A DNA stretch of 64,000 nt, taken from contig CAMJPC010000004.1 in NCBI GenBank assembly GCA_946407705.1, forward strand, positions 124,001-188,000. The letters are read 5' to 3'. Positions 8,270 through 19,513 of the stretch are shown here, piece after piece. Within the stretch, counting starts at the first letter, position 1. Each line of letters starts with the position of its first letter. Source of the DNA: an uncultured Clostridia bacterium. Its GTDB lineage: Bacteria; Bacillota; Clostridia; Saccharofermentanales; Saccharofermentanaceae. The translations under genes were made by a program, and so were the position numbers. The notes under the pieces are model-generated. The model was not told the DNA's origin and ran no database searches. It saw nothing but the letters and a program-made list of their open reading frames with translations.

Positions 8270-10753
8270 TCACTTTGCTACGATGTTGGCGATCCTGCCC
8301 TTAACGTAGATGAACTTCATGACCGATCTGCCTGCAAGAGCGCCTTCCAATCTGTCATCTGCCTTAACGATGGCTTCGACTGCATCCTGGTCCGCTTCGG
8401 CAGGGATGTTTACCTTGAACTGAACCTTGCCGTTGATCTGGACGGCGATCTCGATCTCGTCCTTGACGAGGGCGCTCTCATCAACCTCGGGCCACTTCTG
8501 GTTATAGATCGAATAACCGTTGCAGAGTGCTTCGCACCAGAGTTCTTCGGTGAAGTGAGGTGCGAAAGGTGCGAGGAGGAGAACGAGCTTCTCGGTTGCG
8601 TATCTCTTGAACTCAGGCTTGCAGGAAGGCTCCTGGCTGTACTTTGTGATAGCGTTCAGGAGCTCCATCATTCTTGCGATGGGAGTGTTGAACTGGAACT
8701 TCTCGATGTCAGCTGTTGAACTCTTTACCGCATAGTTGATGGCATAGTTGAGTTCCTTGTCTGCTGATGTCATGTCAGCCTTTGCGGGAACCGCGGAACC
8801 TGCTGTGCCTGTGCTTTCGGCAACACATGTCTCGATCCTTCTGAAGAACTTGACGATGGCCTGGAGTCCGGAATCTGCCCAGGGACCGCCCTCGATGTAT
8901 GCAAATCCGAATCCGAGGTATGTTCTGAAGACGTCAGAACCGTACTTGCTGATGTAATCGTCAGGTGCAACGGTGTTGCCTCTGGACTTACTCATCTTCT
9001 GACCGTCAGGTCCAAGGATGGTTCCCTGGTGAACAAGGCTTGTGAAAGGCTCGTCGAAATCGAGCATGCCCATGTCACGCATGGCCTTTGTGAAGAATCT
9101 TGCATAGAGCAGGTGCATGCATGCGTGCTCGGCGCCGCCGACATACTTGTCGACAGGGCAGAACTTGTTGATCTTTTCCTTGGAGAACATTTCCTTGTCG
9201 TTCTTGTTATCGGGATATCTGAACTGATACCAGGAAGAGTCAACGAAAGTATCCATTGTATCGGGGTCACGTCTTGCATCGCCGCCGCACTTGGGGCACT
9301 TGCAGTTCATGAATGATTCGCACTTGGCAAGAGGGCTCTCGCCATCAGGTGTGAACTCAACGTCGTAGGGGAGAAGAACAGGGAGCTCTTCCTCCGGAAC
9401 AGGTACAACGCCGCATGAAGGGCAGTGGATCATCGGGATAGGCGTTCCCCAATATCTCTGACGTGAGATAAGCCAGTCACGCAGTCTGTAATTGATCTTC
9501 CATTCGCCCATGCCGATCTCTGCGAGCTTTGCAACGATAGCCTTCTGGGCATCGTGCATCTCCATGCCGTCGAACTCGTCTGAATTTGTGAGGTAACCCT
9601 TCTTCTCGCAGTAAGGGAGCTCTGAATCGACACCCTTTTCGGGCTGGATAACGCGGATGATATCAAGGCCGTACTTGTGAGCAAAATCGAAGTCTCTTTC
9701 ATCGTGTGAAGGAACTGCCATTACGACGCCTGTACCGTATCCTGCGACGACATAATCTGCTGCCCAGATCGGAACTCTTCTGCCGTTCAAAGGATGAATA
9801 GCGTAAGCGCCTGTGAATACACCCGTCTTCTCACGTGTTGTGGACATACGGTCGATCTCGCTGACTTTGGCTGTTGACTGGCGGTAAGCTTCGACAGCCT
9901 CGCGGCACTCGTCGGTAGTAAGCTTTGCGCAAAGCTCTGACTCAGGTGCGATAACGACATATGTGATACCCATGAACGTATCGACTCTTGTAGTGAACAC
10001 TTCAAGCTTCATCGGAGTACCGTCTTCGTTTGTGAGGCGTTCACCGTTCTTTTCAACATAAAGCGCAACCTGTGCACCTTCGGATCTGCCGATCCAGTTC
10101 TTCTGGAGTTTCTTGGTCTTCTCGGGCCAGTCAAGCTTCGGAAGGTCATCTAAGAGTTCCTGTGCATACTCTGTGATCTTGAAGAACCACTGAGTCATGT
10201 TCTTGCGGATAACTTCGGAATGACATCTCTCGCAAGTACCGTCAACGACCTGCTCGTTAGCTAGAACGGTCTTGCATGAAGGACACCAGTTGACAGGTGC
10301 GTTCTTACGGTACGCGAGGCCTTTTTTGTAGAGTTCGATGAAGAACCACTGATTCCATCTGTAGTAATCGGGCATGCAAGTCTTTACCTCATAGTCCCAA
10401 TCTACAGTCGTGCCCATTGCCTGGAGCTGCTTTTCCATCGTGTCGATATTCTTGAGCGTGGAATCCTTGGGATGGATACCGGTCTTTATTGCATAGTTCT
10501 CGGCAGGGAGTCCGAAAGAGTCGAATCCCATGGGGTGGAAGAGGTTATATCCCTGCATGTGCTTGAATCTTGCCCATGAGTCTGTTAGCGAGTAGTTATA
10601 CCAGTGACCAAGGTGAAGGTTGGCACCGGAAGGATAAGAGAACATTTCAAGGCAATAGAGCTTTTCGCCGTCTGCGTCAGGATTAAACTTGTAGAGTTCA
10701 GTCTCGGCCCATTTTGCCTGCCACTTTTTGTCAGTTTCAATTGAATAACTCAT
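8270..10753 (-). CDS. leuS: Leucyl-tRNA synthetase
   Basis: Charges tRNA-Leu with leucine. The 827-residue protein has the standard bacterial architecture. Class I signature HLGH lies at 47-50 and KMSKS at 586-590. A zinc-binding CPSC...CERC pair sits near residue 160. The CP1 editing domain shows TTRVDTF and [16 protein letters not shown], where Asp of HDERD is the editing residue. The start is supported by aaggag upstream of the ATG. It is a single-gene unit with its own promoter and terminator. No T-box leader is present in the 5' region, which is unlike many Firmicute synthetase genes. Confidence 0.97.
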   Translation of the reverse strand: MSYSIETDKKWQAKWAETELYKFNPDADGEKLYCLEMFSYPSGANLHLGHWYNYSLTDSWARFKHMQGYNLFHPMGFDSFGLPAENYAIKTGIHPKDSTLKNIDTMEKQLQAMGTTVDWDYEVKTCMPDYYRWNQWFFIELYKKGLAYRKNAPVNWCPSCKTVLANEQVVDGTCERCHSEVIRKNMTQWFFKITEYAQELLDDLPKLDWPEKTKKLQKNWIGRSEGAQVALYVEKNGERLTNEDGTPMKLEVFTTRVDTFMGITYVVIAPESELCAKLTTDECREAVEAYRQSTAKVSEIDRMSTTREKTGVFTGAYAIHPLNGRRVPIWAADYVVAGYGTGVVMAVPSHDERDFDFAHKYGLDIIRVIQPEKGVDSELPYCEKKGYLTNSDEFDGMEMHDAQKAIVAKLAEIGMGEWKINYRLRDWLISRQRYWGTPIPMIHCPSCGVVPVPEEELPVLLPYDVEFTPDGESPLAKCESFMNCKCPKCGGDARRDPDTMDTFVDSSWYQFRYPDNKNDKEMFSKEKINKFCPVDKYVGGAEHACMHLLYARFFTKAMRDMGMLDFDEPFTSLVHQGTILGPDGQKMSKSRGNTVAPDDYISKYGSDVFRTYLGFGFAYIEGGPWADSGLQAIVKFFRRIETCVAESTGTAGSAVPAKADMTSADKELNYAINYAVKSSTADIEKFQFNTPIARMMELLNAITKYSQEPSCKPEFKRYATEKLVLLLAPFAPHFTEELWCEALCNGYSIYNQKWPEVDESALVKDEIEIAVQINGKVQFKVNIPAEADQDAVEAIVKADDRLEGALAGRSVMKFIYVKGRIANIVAK

Positions 10754-10788
10754 GACACTACTCCTTAATTCTTATAAATAAACAACTA

Positions 10789-10797
10789 ATTTTAGCA
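10789..10797 (-). promoter_or_regulatory. Extended -10 promoter for leuS
   Basis: On the minus strand TGCTAAAAT provides a TGn extended -10 about 36 bases upstream of the leuS start. Confidence 0.45.
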
Positions 10798-10849
10798 CCG
10801 CAATAGCGAAAATGAAACACACTTGTAATTAGCTTTGATATTCAAATAA

Positions 10850-10877
10850 TTGATTTTTTGTATTTTCGATGTAATAA
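10850..10877 (+). promoter_or_regulatory. Possible mreB promoter
   Basis: TTGATT at 10850-10855 and TAATAA at 10872-10877 are separated by 16 bases, upstream of the mreB-like gene. A small hairpin (cgcc/ggcg, 10902-10915) follows in the leader. Confidence 0.4.
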
Positions 10878-10941
10878 TAAGACGTCTAATTTGGATTTAT
10901 GCGCCTAAAAAGGCGTTTCTATATATTTGAGGTGAGTAAAA

Positions 10942-11955
10942 ATGGCATTAGGCATGGAGATTGGTGTCGATCTCGGCACCAGCAGCGTGTTGATTTATAT
11001 CAGGGGCAAAGGTATCGTCCTTAAAGAACCCTCAGTAGTAGCAGTAAACAGCAGAACCGGTAAGGTCTTGGCGGTTGGTGAATCCGCAAGCCTCATGCTC
11101 GGAAGGACTCCGGGAATCGTAGAGGCCATCAGACCGCTTCGCGAAGGCGTTATTTCCGACTTCCGTGCAACAGAAGTTATGCTCAAGGCTTTCATCGGCC
11201 GTGTTTGTACCGGACTTCGTGCTACATATTTCAAGCCGACTATCGTCGTATGCGTTCCTTCGGTCATCACACCGGTTGAGCAGCAGGCAGTTGAGAATGC
11301 CTGCCGTCATGCCGGCGCAAAGGACGTCTTCCTCATAAGAGAGCCTATCGCTGCTGCGATCGGTGCAGGTATCGATATTACAAAGGCCTGCGGTTCAATG
11401 GTCGTTGATATCGGCGGCGGTACAACTGATATTTCCGTTATCTCTCTTTGCGAACCTGTTGTTGACGCATCCCTTAAGGTTGCAGGCGATAAGTTCGACG
11501 AAGCTATTATCAAGCACGTAAGAAAGAGACATAACATCCTCATCGGTGAGAAGACGGCAGAGAAGCTCAAGATCGAGATCGGCTGCGCTTACCCGAGAGA
11601 TGAGGAGCTTACTCTTGATGTTCAGGGAAGAAACATCATTACGGGTCTTCCTTCAACGGTAACCGTATCTTCCACGGAAATGCTCGAGGCATTGGAAGAA
11701 CCTATCACTCAGATATTCGAAGCTGTTCATAACGTTCTTGAGAGAACACCTCCGGAACTCATGGCGGATATCTCACAGAGAGGTATCGTCATGACAGGCG
11801 GCGGCGCAATGCTTTATGGTCTTGACCACATGCTCTCCAACAGGATCGGCATCGATGTCTATCTTGCCCAGGACCCTGTTTCCTGCGTCGTTATCGGCAC
11901 GGGTAAGGCGCTCGACATGATGGACAAGTTCGCAGCTCTTTCAAGCGACGTCTGA
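10942..11955 (+). CDS. mreB: Rod shape-determining protein, MreB/Mbl family
   Basis: Bacterial actin homologue that polymerises at the membrane and guides cell-wall elongation. The 337 residues match the family length. The ATPase motifs are in place: GVDLGTSSVLIY (phosphate 1), VDIGGGTTDISVI (phosphate 2) and GGGAMLYGLD (adenosine). gaggtgag lies upstream of the ATG. It stands alone, not next to mreC/mreD, which fits an Mbl or MreBH type paralogue as well as MreB itself. The exact paralogue cannot be decided here. Confidence 0.92.
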   Translation: MALGMEIGVDLGTSSVLIYIRGKGIVLKEPSVVAVNSRTGKVLAVGESASLMLGRTPGIVEAIRPLREGVISDFRATEVMLKAFIGRVCTGLRATYFKPTIVVCVPSVITPVEQQAVENACRHAGAKDVFLIREPIAAAIGAGIDITKACGSMVVDIGGGTTDISVISLCEPVVDASLKVAGDKFDEAIIKHVRKRHNILIGEKTAEKLKIEIGCAYPRDEELTLDVQGRNIITGLPSTVTVSSTEMLEALEEPITQIFEAVHNVLERTPPELMADISQRGIVMTGGGAMLYGLDHMLSNRIGIDVYLAQDPVSCVVIGTGKALDMMDKFAALSSDV

Positions 11956-11975
11956 TATTATTGAAACCGTTTTTT

Positions 11976-12016
11976 ATAGACGCTTATCTATCATTGATAG
12001 GCGTCTATATTTTTGT
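11976..12016 (+). terminator. Intrinsic terminator after mreB
   Basis: Imperfect long stem (atagacgc / gcgtctat with inner tatc/gata), followed by tatatttttg. Lies 20 bases after the mreB stop. Confidence 0.8.
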
Positions 12017-12053
12017 TTTGCGGTAATCTCCTGAAAGGTGCATAAAATAACAG

Positions 12054-12082
12054 TTGACGCACCAATAACGTAATGTTAAAAT
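12054..12082 (+). promoter_or_regulatory. rho promoter
   Basis: TTGACG at 12054-12059 and TAAAAT at 12077-12082 with 17-base spacing, a near-consensus vegetative promoter. It leaves a leader of about 130 bases before rho. Confidence 0.65.
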
Positions 12083-12089
12083 TCACGCA

Positions 12090-12120
12090 GTCAGGTTGAT
12101 CCTGACATCAGATTTTTCCA
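12090..12120 (+). promoter_or_regulatory. Hairpin plus T-run in the rho leader (possible attenuator)
   Basis: gtcagg/cctgac form a six-base stem with a five-base loop just after the transcription start. A T-run (12113-12117) lies seven bases past the stem. Spacing is loose for a true terminator. Autoregulation of rho through its leader is known in E. coli, so a control role is possible. Confidence 0.3.
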
Positions 12121-12220
12121 CTACTTTGGTAATTAGTTTATTCGATCTTTGATTTTTCCGATTCCCATACTGCGTATTTTGATATCTGAATTTTGAATTT
12201 GTATTTTTTGTGAGGTATTC

Positions 12221-14061
<1,841 letters not shown>

Positions 14062-14065
<4 letters not shown>

Positions 14066-14090
14066 CAACGGGTTGCTATTCAAGTAATAT
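14062..14090 (+). promoter_or_regulatory. rpmE promoter overlapping the rho stop codon
   Basis: Perfect -35 TTGACA at 14062-14067 spans the rho TGA (14063-14065). TAATAT at 14085-14090 follows at 17-base spacing. It gives rpmE an independent start with a leader of about 75 bases. Confidence 0.7.
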
Positions 14091-14112
14091 AGCAAGGCTG
14101 AATTAGAAATCC

Positions 14113-14150
14113 GGTATGACATACGTGACAATGAATCCACGCGTCATATC
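14113..14150 (+). promoter_or_regulatory. Structured leader of rpmE (probable L31 autoregulatory leader)
   Basis: ggtatgac (14113-14120) pairs with gtcatatc (14143-14150). Inside it cgtg pairs with cacg, giving a two-part stem with internal loop. It ends nine bases before the ribosome-binding site. Ribosomal protein L31 leaders are known in Firmicutes and other phyla. Assignment here is by position and folding, not by a covariance search. Confidence 0.45.
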
Positions 14151-14171
14151 TTTGATTGAGAGGTGAAAACA

Positions 14172-14372
14172 ATGAAAGAAGGCATTCATCCTCAGGCACA
14201 GATCGTAACTGTAAGATGTGCTTGCGGTAACACATTCGAGACTCTGTCTACGAAGAGCGACCTCAGAGTAGATATCTGCTCTAACTGCCACCCGTTCTAC
14301 ACAGGTAAGCAGAAGCTCGTTGATACAGGCGGACGTGTTGACAAGTTCAATAAGAGAATGGGCAAGGTTTAA
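14172..14372 (+). CDS. rpmE: 50S ribosomal protein L31 (zinc-ribbon form)
   Basis: Structural protein of the large ribosomal subunit. The 66 residues contain CAC near residue 16 and CSNC near residue 37, the four cysteines of the zinc-binding form. The C-terminal [17 protein letters not shown] block is family-typical. I start at the ATG at 14172 because gaggtg at 14159-14164 lies seven bases before it. The upstream GTG is part of that site. Own promoter and terminator. Confidence 0.96.
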   Translation: MKEGIHPQAQIVTVRCACGNTFETLSTKSDLRVDICSNCHPFYTGKQKLVDTGGRVDKFNKRMGKV

Positions 14373-14402
14373 TCCTTTACCCCGGTTAGAATGATTAACC
14401 AG

Positions 14403-14436
14403 GAGCTGTGCAGACGCGCAGCTCTTTTCTTTTTTA
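14403..14436 (+). terminator. Intrinsic terminator after rpmE
   Basis: Nine-base stem gagctgtgc/gcgcagctc (one G-T pair) with an agac loop, followed by a T-rich run. Confidence 0.88.
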
Positions 14437-14458
14437 TAACTAATTTCGGAACCTAAAA

Positions 14459-14467
14459 TGCTATAAT
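14459..14467 (+). promoter_or_regulatory. Extended -10 promoter of the yqhQ-prmC operon
   Basis: TGCTATAAT is a consensus extended -10, about 42 bases before the yqhQ start. No strong -35, as is common for this promoter class. Confidence 0.6.
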
Positions 14468-14508
14468 CTGCTTATTAATGTGAAAACATATCCTCAGGGA
14501 GAATGAAT

Positions 14509-15543
14509 ATGTCAAAGAAGAAAGACAATAAACCGGCCGTGCGTTCTGCCGAAGAAGCAGTAAAATGCGATCTCGGCACACCTGCGAAAAAGACCACGAT
14601 CGGCGGACAGGCCCTTATTGAGGGTGTCATGATGGTGGGACCTTCGAGGACCTGTATTGCCGTCCGTAAGGGTGACGGAACCATACACGTTGAAGAGGTT
14701 AAGCAGAGCGAGAAGGTTACTCATTTTGAGAATATCCCTTTTATCAGAGGCTGCATCAGATTCTATAAGATGCTCGTAACCGGAACCGGAGCCCTCATGA
14801 GATCCGCTGACATTTCCGAAGAGGGAAAGCCCGCTGACGAGAAGGAAGAAACAAAACCTTCCGGACTCGATAATTTCCTTAACCGTCACAAAAACATTGT
14901 CGTTACTCTTGCCGCCATACTCGGCATCCTTCTCAGCGTAGGACTTTTCATCCTGCTCCCGAGACTTGTCGTAGACATAGTCTCAAAGTTCATTCCCGAG
15001 AACATAGTTCAGCAGACCTGGATGACTGTCATTCTTAACATTGTCGAGGGCATATTAAGACTCCTGTTCTTCCTGATCTACCTCATCAATGCATCAAGGC
15101 TTAAGGACATTAAGCGCGTTTGGCAGTATCACGGAGCGGAGCACAAGACCATCGCTTGCTATGAGGCCGGCGAAGATCTTACCGTTGCAAACGTTCTCAA
15201 GTATCCGAGATTCCATCCCCGCTGCGGAACTGCTTTCATGTTCATCGTACTTGCGATTTCCATTCTGATCTATACGGTCATCAGCGTCTTTACCGGTGCA
15301 CAGCCCATGTGGGTCAACCTTTTGATCCGCGTCGTTGTAGTACCTTTCATCTGCGGTATCTCATACGAGGTTCTGCGTTTTGTCGGACGCCATGACAAGA
15401 ACGGGTTCTGCAGGCTCTTGTCCAAGCCCGGACTTTGGCTCCAGAAATTCACGACCAATGAACCTGACGCTGCCATCGTTGAAGTCGCCATAGCATCTCT
15501 TCAGGCTGTAATTCCGGAGAATAAGGAAGATGACGTTTGGTGA
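14509..15543 (+). CDS. DUF1385 (YqhQ-like) membrane protein
   Basis: Conserved Firmicute membrane protein of 344 residues and unknown biochemical role. It shows the family blocks QALIEGVMMVGP near the N-terminus, YHGAEHKTIACYE in the middle and FHPRCGTAF. Four hydrophobic segments follow. I start at the second ATG (14509) since agggag at 14496-14501 lies seven bases from it and only one base from the first. The gene precedes and overlaps prmC by 14 bases. YqhQ next to prmC/prfA is a common Firmicute arrangement. Confidence 0.92.
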   Translation: MSKKKDNKPAVRSAEEAVKCDLGTPAKKTTIGGQALIEGVMMVGPSRTCIAVRKGDGTIHVEEVKQSEKVTHFENIPFIRGCIRFYKMLVTGTGALMRSADISEEGKPADEKEETKPSGLDNFLNRHKNIVVTLAAILGILLSVGLFILLPRLVVDIVSKFIPENIVQQTWMTVILNIVEGILRLLFFLIYLINASRLKDIKRVWQYHGAEHKTIACYEAGEDLTVANVLKYPRFHPRCGTAFMFIVLAISILIYTVISVFTGAQPMWVNLLIRVVVVPFICGISYEVLRFVGRHDKNGFCRLLSKPGLWLQKFTTNEPDAAIVEVAIASLQAVIPENKEDDVW

Positions 15544-16375
15544 GGTCTTAAAGCTCTTATCCGGTTCGGGTGATGAAGAAGCTCAGATCGATGCCAGAAT
15601 CCTTTGTGAAGAATTAGAAGGGGAGGCTCTGTCTCTTGCTGCCGCAAGGCGTGCAAAAGGGGAGCCTCTTGCTTATATCCTCGGACACAGGCATTTCTGG
15701 CGTGAAGACTATAAGGTGGTAAGCGGAGTCCTTATTCCGCGTGCCGATACAGAACTTATCGTTGAATGCGCACTCAGGTTTTGCGGTCTTCATGATCTTG
15801 CTACCGGAGATGTTCTCGATATTCCCGCCTCGGGAAAGAGTGAAGTTATAAGTTTTGCCGATATCTGCACCGGTACGGGCTGTATAGGCATCTCGATAGC
15901 CAATGAACTCATTTCGCACGGAGTTAAGGTAAAAGGGATCCTTACCGATATCAGTGATACTGCCATTGAAACGGCTAAGGCCAACATTTCAGCTCAGTTG
16001 AAAGATGCTTCTGCACTTGAGGTAGTCCGTAATGACATCCTGAAAGATGATCTGACGGGAGAATTCAGTTTTATCGTCAGCAACCCGCCTTACATCACCG
16101 ATTCTGAGATGGAAGAATTGGATGACGTCGTTAAGGATCATGAACCTGATCTGGCATTAAGAGGCGGATCTGACGGTCTTGATTTCTATGAAAGCATTTT
16201 CAGAAAGAGTTTTGATCAGTTGATACCCGGGGGTGCTGTTTTCGCTGAACACGGATATCTTCAGGGTGAAAGCGTAAGAAAACTCTGCAAGGCCGCTGGC
16301 TTCGAAAAGGTAGGAACTGCCAGGGATTACGGCAACAATGAACGCATCACGTGGGGGATCAAGCATGCCGGGTAA
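15530..16375 (+). CDS. prmC: Peptide chain release factor N5-glutamine methyltransferase
   Basis: Methylates the glutamine of the GGQ motif in release factors RF1 and RF2, using S-adenosylmethionine. The 281 residues show the SAM-binding FADICTGTGCIGISIA loop and the catalytic NPPY motif in FIVSNPPYITDSE. The N-terminal helical substrate-recognition domain is present (ILGHRHFW). It starts inside yqhQ and its end overlaps the DUF951 gene by 11 bases, indicating translational coupling through the operon. prfA is not in this window. Confidence 0.95.
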   Translation: MTFGEVLKLLSGSGDEEAQIDARILCEELEGEALSLAAARRAKGEPLAYILGHRHFWREDYKVVSGVLIPRADTELIVECALRFCGLHDLATGDVLDIPASGKSEVISFADICTGTGCIGISIANELISHGVKVKGILTDISDTAIETAKANISAQLKDASALEVVRNDILKDDLTGEFSFIVSNPPYITDSEMEELDDVVKDHEPDLALRGGSDGLDFYESIFRKSFDQLIPGGAVFAEHGYLQGESVRKLCKAAGFEKVGTARDYGNNERITWGIKHAG

Positions 16376-16568
16376 ATTCTTCAGATACAAGTATGCGGAA
16401 GGCGAGATAGTCACCTTCAAGAAAAAGCATCCGTGCGGAAGATCCGAATGGGAAGTCACCGGAGTGGGATCAGAAGTCAGGCTGAAGTGCCTGGGCTGCG
16501 GACGTGTCATGACCATGGCCCGTGAGAGCCTTGAAAAGGCTACCGTCGCGGTCAGACCTAAAGATTGA
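16365..16568 (+). CDS. DUF951 domain protein
   Basis: Small protein of 67 residues, belonging to a family conserved in Firmicutes with unknown function. It carries the signature KKHPCGRSEWEV and LKCLGCGRVM, with three cysteines that may bind a metal. I choose the ATG at 16365, with a purine-rich gtggggga 7-14 bases upstream. It overlaps the prmC end. Its stop codon abuts the stop of the convergent VOC gene with no base between. Confidence 0.85.
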   Translation: MPGKFFRYKYAEGEIVTFKKKHPCGRSEWEVTGVGSEVRLKCLGCGRVMTMARESLEKATVAVRPKD

Positions 16569-17426
16569 TCAGGTGTAAGACTCCAGATACTGGGAGACGC
16601 ATATGTGTCTTCCGTCGCAATCCTCGAAAACAAACTGCCTGTTTACATTCATCTGCTTTGCTTCCTCGGCGTCCGGGAGAGCTTCGGTGATCTTTACATC
16701 AAGAGATGAAAGCTCGTTTTGGAGCAGATAGGGTTCAGAACAGTAGATATACATATCGTATTTGATGCCGAATTTCCTTAACGGCCTTGCGATGTCGCCG
16801 CTTCCTTTTACAAGAACGAGAGCGATGTTGTCGCGCGTGAGCCTTATGTGGGGCATTGTCTCATCGTCGAGATGAGCTGCCTTGAAGCCCAGTTTTGTCT
16901 CGTAGAAGATGGAAGTCTTATAAGGATCAGGGCAAACAAAAACCGCTGCCTGGCTGTTCATGAGAAGCAGCCTGCCGCCGTCAGTGCCGTTTTCGCCTTC
17001 ACCTTCAGTTTCCTCCGGACCTTTTTCAACCTTCTGATTGCTGTACTGATAGCCGAGAAGAGGCTTGAGGAAAGCCTTTTCGTGTTCGTCCAGGGAATCC
17101 ATCATGTCCTTTCTTGCGAGGACTTCCTCAGTCGTCATCTGAGCGGGAATGTCCCTTAACCTGTCTACTGTCTCGCAGTACTCGGCGAGGTTAACGAGAC
17201 GGATGAACAAAGGGATTATCTCCTTGACGGAATCAGGGAGTTCTCTTTCGCCGTGAAGGAACATCATGCCGTATTCAACGGCTTCGGCAGGGAGTGCCGC
17301 GAAAAGGTGATTCAGGAATAAGAGCTCGTCCTGGGCTTTCTCGTCCGTTCCGCCTGCGTCTATCGTAGACTGCATCAGATCAAAGACCGTATTCATGTCG
17401 TGTGCGGGGTATTCTTTTTCGAGCAT
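16569..17426 (-). CDS. Protein with C-terminal VOC (glyoxalase-like) domain
   Basis: A protein of 285 residues. The C-terminal part (about 165-285) reads as a vicinal-oxygen-chelate fold of the glyoxalase/bleomycin-resistance type: AVFVCPDPYKTSIFYETKLGFKA, then IRLTRDNIALVLV and FVFEDCDGRHICV. The N-terminal half is helical and acidic and I do not recognise it. The start at 17426 is chosen because aggaggt lies eight bases upstream. The longer frame to 17483 has no ribosome site and overlaps a -10 box. Substrate unknown. Confidence 0.78.
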   Translation of the reverse strand: MLEKEYPAHDMNTVFDLMQSTIDAGGTDEKAQDELLFLNHLFAALPAEAVEYGMMFLHGERELPDSVKEIIPLFIRLVNLAEYCETVDRLRDIPAQMTTEEVLARKDMMDSLDEHEKAFLKPLLGYQYSNQKVEKGPEETEGEGENGTDGGRLLLMNSQAAVFVCPDPYKTSIFYETKLGFKAAHLDDETMPHIRLTRDNIALVLVKGSGDIARPLRKFGIKYDMYIYCSEPYLLQNELSSLDVKITEALPDAEEAKQMNVNRQFVFEDCDGRHICVSQYLESYT

Positions 17427-17469
17427 TCCCGAAAACCTCCTGATGTTTTCAAAATAATGAATTTGACTT

Positions 17470-17475
17470 ATTATA
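17470..17475 (-). promoter_or_regulatory. Probable -10 box of the VOC gene
   Basis: TATAAT read on the minus strand, 44 bases before the chosen start. It overlaps the alternative upstream start region and argues against that start. Confidence 0.4.
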
Positions 17476-17511
17476 TCAGACATAGTTTTTTGAAGGATCA
17501 GAGGTTATCTT

Positions 17512-17997
17512 ATGCCTGCGTTTAAAAAGACCAATGCCATGAGGATGCTCGACAAAGCGGGCATCGATTATGAATACAAAGAATATGAGTATGACGAGAA
17601 CGACCTCGACGGCCATCATGTGGCTGAGTATCTGGGTGTTCCCTATGAAGAAGTATTCAAGACCCTCGTTGCCGTAAATGACAAGGGCGAGTATCTCGTT
17701 TACTGCCTTTCGGTCGACGATGAGGTCGATCTTAAGAAGGCTGCCAGGCTCGCGGGTGAGAAAAGGGTCGAGATGATCCATGTCAAAGACCTTCTCGCTG
17801 TTACGGGCTATATCAGAGGCGGATGCTCTCCCATCGGCATGAAAAAGAAATACAGGACTTATATCGACGAGATGATCGAACTTGTTGACAGCGTCAGCGT
17901 AAGCGGCGGCCAGAGAGGCCTTCAGATTACGCTGAAGCCGTCCGATCTCATAAGTTTTACCGAGGCGACCGTCGGTGACTTTGCGATGAGAGACTGA
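17512..17997 (+). CDS. ybaK: Cys-tRNA(Pro)/Cys-tRNA(Cys) deacylase, YbaK/EbsC family
   Basis: Hydrolyses mischarged Cys-tRNA(Pro), a trans-editing step that protects proline codons. The 161 residues match the family length. The signature GYIRGGCSPIG with the conserved catalytic-region lysine is in place, preceded by CLSVDDEVDLKKAARLAGEKRVEM. The C-terminal GGQRGLQITLKPSDL block is typical. agagg precedes the ATG. The murC promoter -35 lies inside its 3' end. Confidence 0.93.
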   Translation: MPAFKKTNAMRMLDKAGIDYEYKEYEYDENDLDGHHVAEYLGVPYEEVFKTLVAVNDKGEYLVYCLSVDDEVDLKKAARLAGEKRVEMIHVKDLLAVTGYIRGGCSPIGMKKKYRTYIDEMIELVDSVSVSGGQRGLQITLKPSDLISFTEATVGDFAMRD

Positions 17998-18010
17998 ATT
18001 GAAGTATAAT
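17981..18010 (+). promoter_or_regulatory. murC promoter
   Basis: TTGCGA at 17981-17986, inside ybaK, and a perfect TATAAT at 18005-18010, with an 18-base spacer. Confidence 0.55.
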
Positions 18011-18045
18011 GTCTTGTCAAACCATTAGTCAGGAAAGTGAAAAGC

Positions 18046-19506
18046 ATGTTAGATAACAAGAAATTCACGCTGGATGATCTCGAAAAGGACGCAAAGATCT
18101 ATTTCATAGGAATAGGCGGCATCTCAATGAACGGCCTCGCAAGGCTCGCAAAAGCAGCGGGCTTTGTTGTCGGAGGCTCTGACAACCATCCGGGCGAGAG
18201 GACGGAGAACCTTGAGAAGGAAGGCATTAAGATCTACGGAACGCAGGTCGCTGAGAACATTGACGACTTTAAGCCTGATTATCTGGTAAAGACAGCTGCC
18301 ATCCTTCCTGATAACCTGGAAGTTAAGAGAGCAAACGAATTGGGGCTTCAGATCCTCGACAGAGCAGAATTCCTCGGCGCATTCACCAGAACATATAAGA
18401 ATGTCATCAACGTTTCCGGTACTCACGGAAAGACGACGACAACTTCGATGATTTCTCTCATGATGATCGATTCCGGAGCAGATCCGACGGTCCATCTCGG
18501 AGCTGACCTCGATCTGTTCAACGGTACCGTAAGGACCGGTTCCAAAGACCGCGCGGTGCTTGTCTCGGAGGCATGTGAGTTCAACAGGTCGTTCCTGAAT
18601 TTCTCGTCAACCACTGCGGTCATCACGAATATCGATCACGATCACGTTGACTGTTATCCGACCATTCAGGACGTCATCGATGTCTTTGCAAAGTTCATCG
18701 ATCTCTGCAACGATGACGGATATGTCGTCATTTCAGGCCACGACGCCAATACCGCAAAGGCAGTTGAAGAGGCAAAAGAATCTTTTGCCAAGGCAGGCAG
18801 AAAGTTCCCCCAGGTAGTCACGTGCGCATGCGATGAACTTCCCTGCGAGGCAACGGGAAAGAAAGCCGATTTCATTGCAAAGGATATTTCTTTTGCCAAT
18901 GGACATCCCCGGTTCGAACTTATACATAACGGTGAGTCTTTCGGAACCGTTAATCTTTGCATACCCGGAAGCCACAATATCAGCAATGCTCTTAACGCGG
19001 CTGCTGCTGCATATCTTAACGGCGCATCGCCTGAGAACATAATCTCCGCACTTAACGGATTTGAGGGTGCTGACGGCAGATATACCATCAAGGGAAAGTA
19101 CAAGGGCTGTGACGTTGTAGTTGACTACGCGCATCACCCGACGGCTGCCAGAGCCACCATCGAGGCGGCGTCGAACATGCCTCACAACAATATCCTGGTC
19201 GTTTTCCAGCCTCTGACTTACAACAGGACAAAGCTTCTTTTCGAGGATTACGTAACGAGCCTTCTGCCTTGCAGGAAGGTCCTTTTCGCTGAGATCTTTT
19301 CTGACAGAGAGTTCAACATGCACGATATCTCGAGCAAGGATATTTCTGATGAGATCAACAGGCGCGGCGGTGATTCCGAGTTCTATGAAGACAGGGAAGA
19401 ACTTAAGAACAGGATCGACGAGCTCATCGAGCCCGGTGACATAATCCTGATCCTCGGACCTGAAGACATAAGGACGTTAGGCGACACTTTGTGTCCGAAG
19501 GGTTGA
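18046..19506 (+). CDS. murC: UDP-N-acetylmuramate--L-alanine ligase
   Basis: Adds L-alanine to UDP-MurNAc, the first amino acid of the peptidoglycan stem, using ATP in the cytoplasm. The 486 residues carry the N-terminal UDP-binding GIGGISMNGLA loop, the ATP-binding GTHGKTTTTSM, the central DHDHVDCY, and the C-terminal VVDYAHHPTA of Mur ligases. I choose the ATG at 18046 since aggaaag lies eight bases upstream. The GTG at 18037 overlaps that site. A large membrane protein follows after seven bases. Confidence 0.96.
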   Translation: MLDNKKFTLDDLEKDAKIYFIGIGGISMNGLARLAKAAGFVVGGSDNHPGERTENLEKEGIKIYGTQVAENIDDFKPDYLVKTAAILPDNLEVKRANELGLQILDRAEFLGAFTRTYKNVINVSGTHGKTTTTSMISLMMIDSGADPTVHLGADLDLFNGTVRTGSKDRAVLVSEACEFNRSFLNFSSTTAVITNIDHDHVDCYPTIQDVIDVFAKFIDLCNDDGYVVISGHDANTAKAVEEAKESFAKAGRKFPQVVTCACDELPCEATGKKADFIAKDISFANGHPRFELIHNGESFGTVNLCIPGSHNISNALNAAAAAYLNGASPENIISALNGFEGADGRYTIKGKYKGCDVVVDYAHHPTAARATIEAASNMPHNNILVVFQPLTYNRTKLLFEDYVTSLLPCRKVLFAEIFSDREFNMHDISSKDISDEINRRGGDSEFYEDREELKNRIDELIEPGDIILILGPEDIRTLGDTLCPKG

Positions 19507-19513
19507 TGCTTCG

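Noticed and set aside
10754..10941. T-box leader for leuS
   Set aside because: No T-box core sequence or specifier stem; only an extended -10 promoter and short leader are visible.
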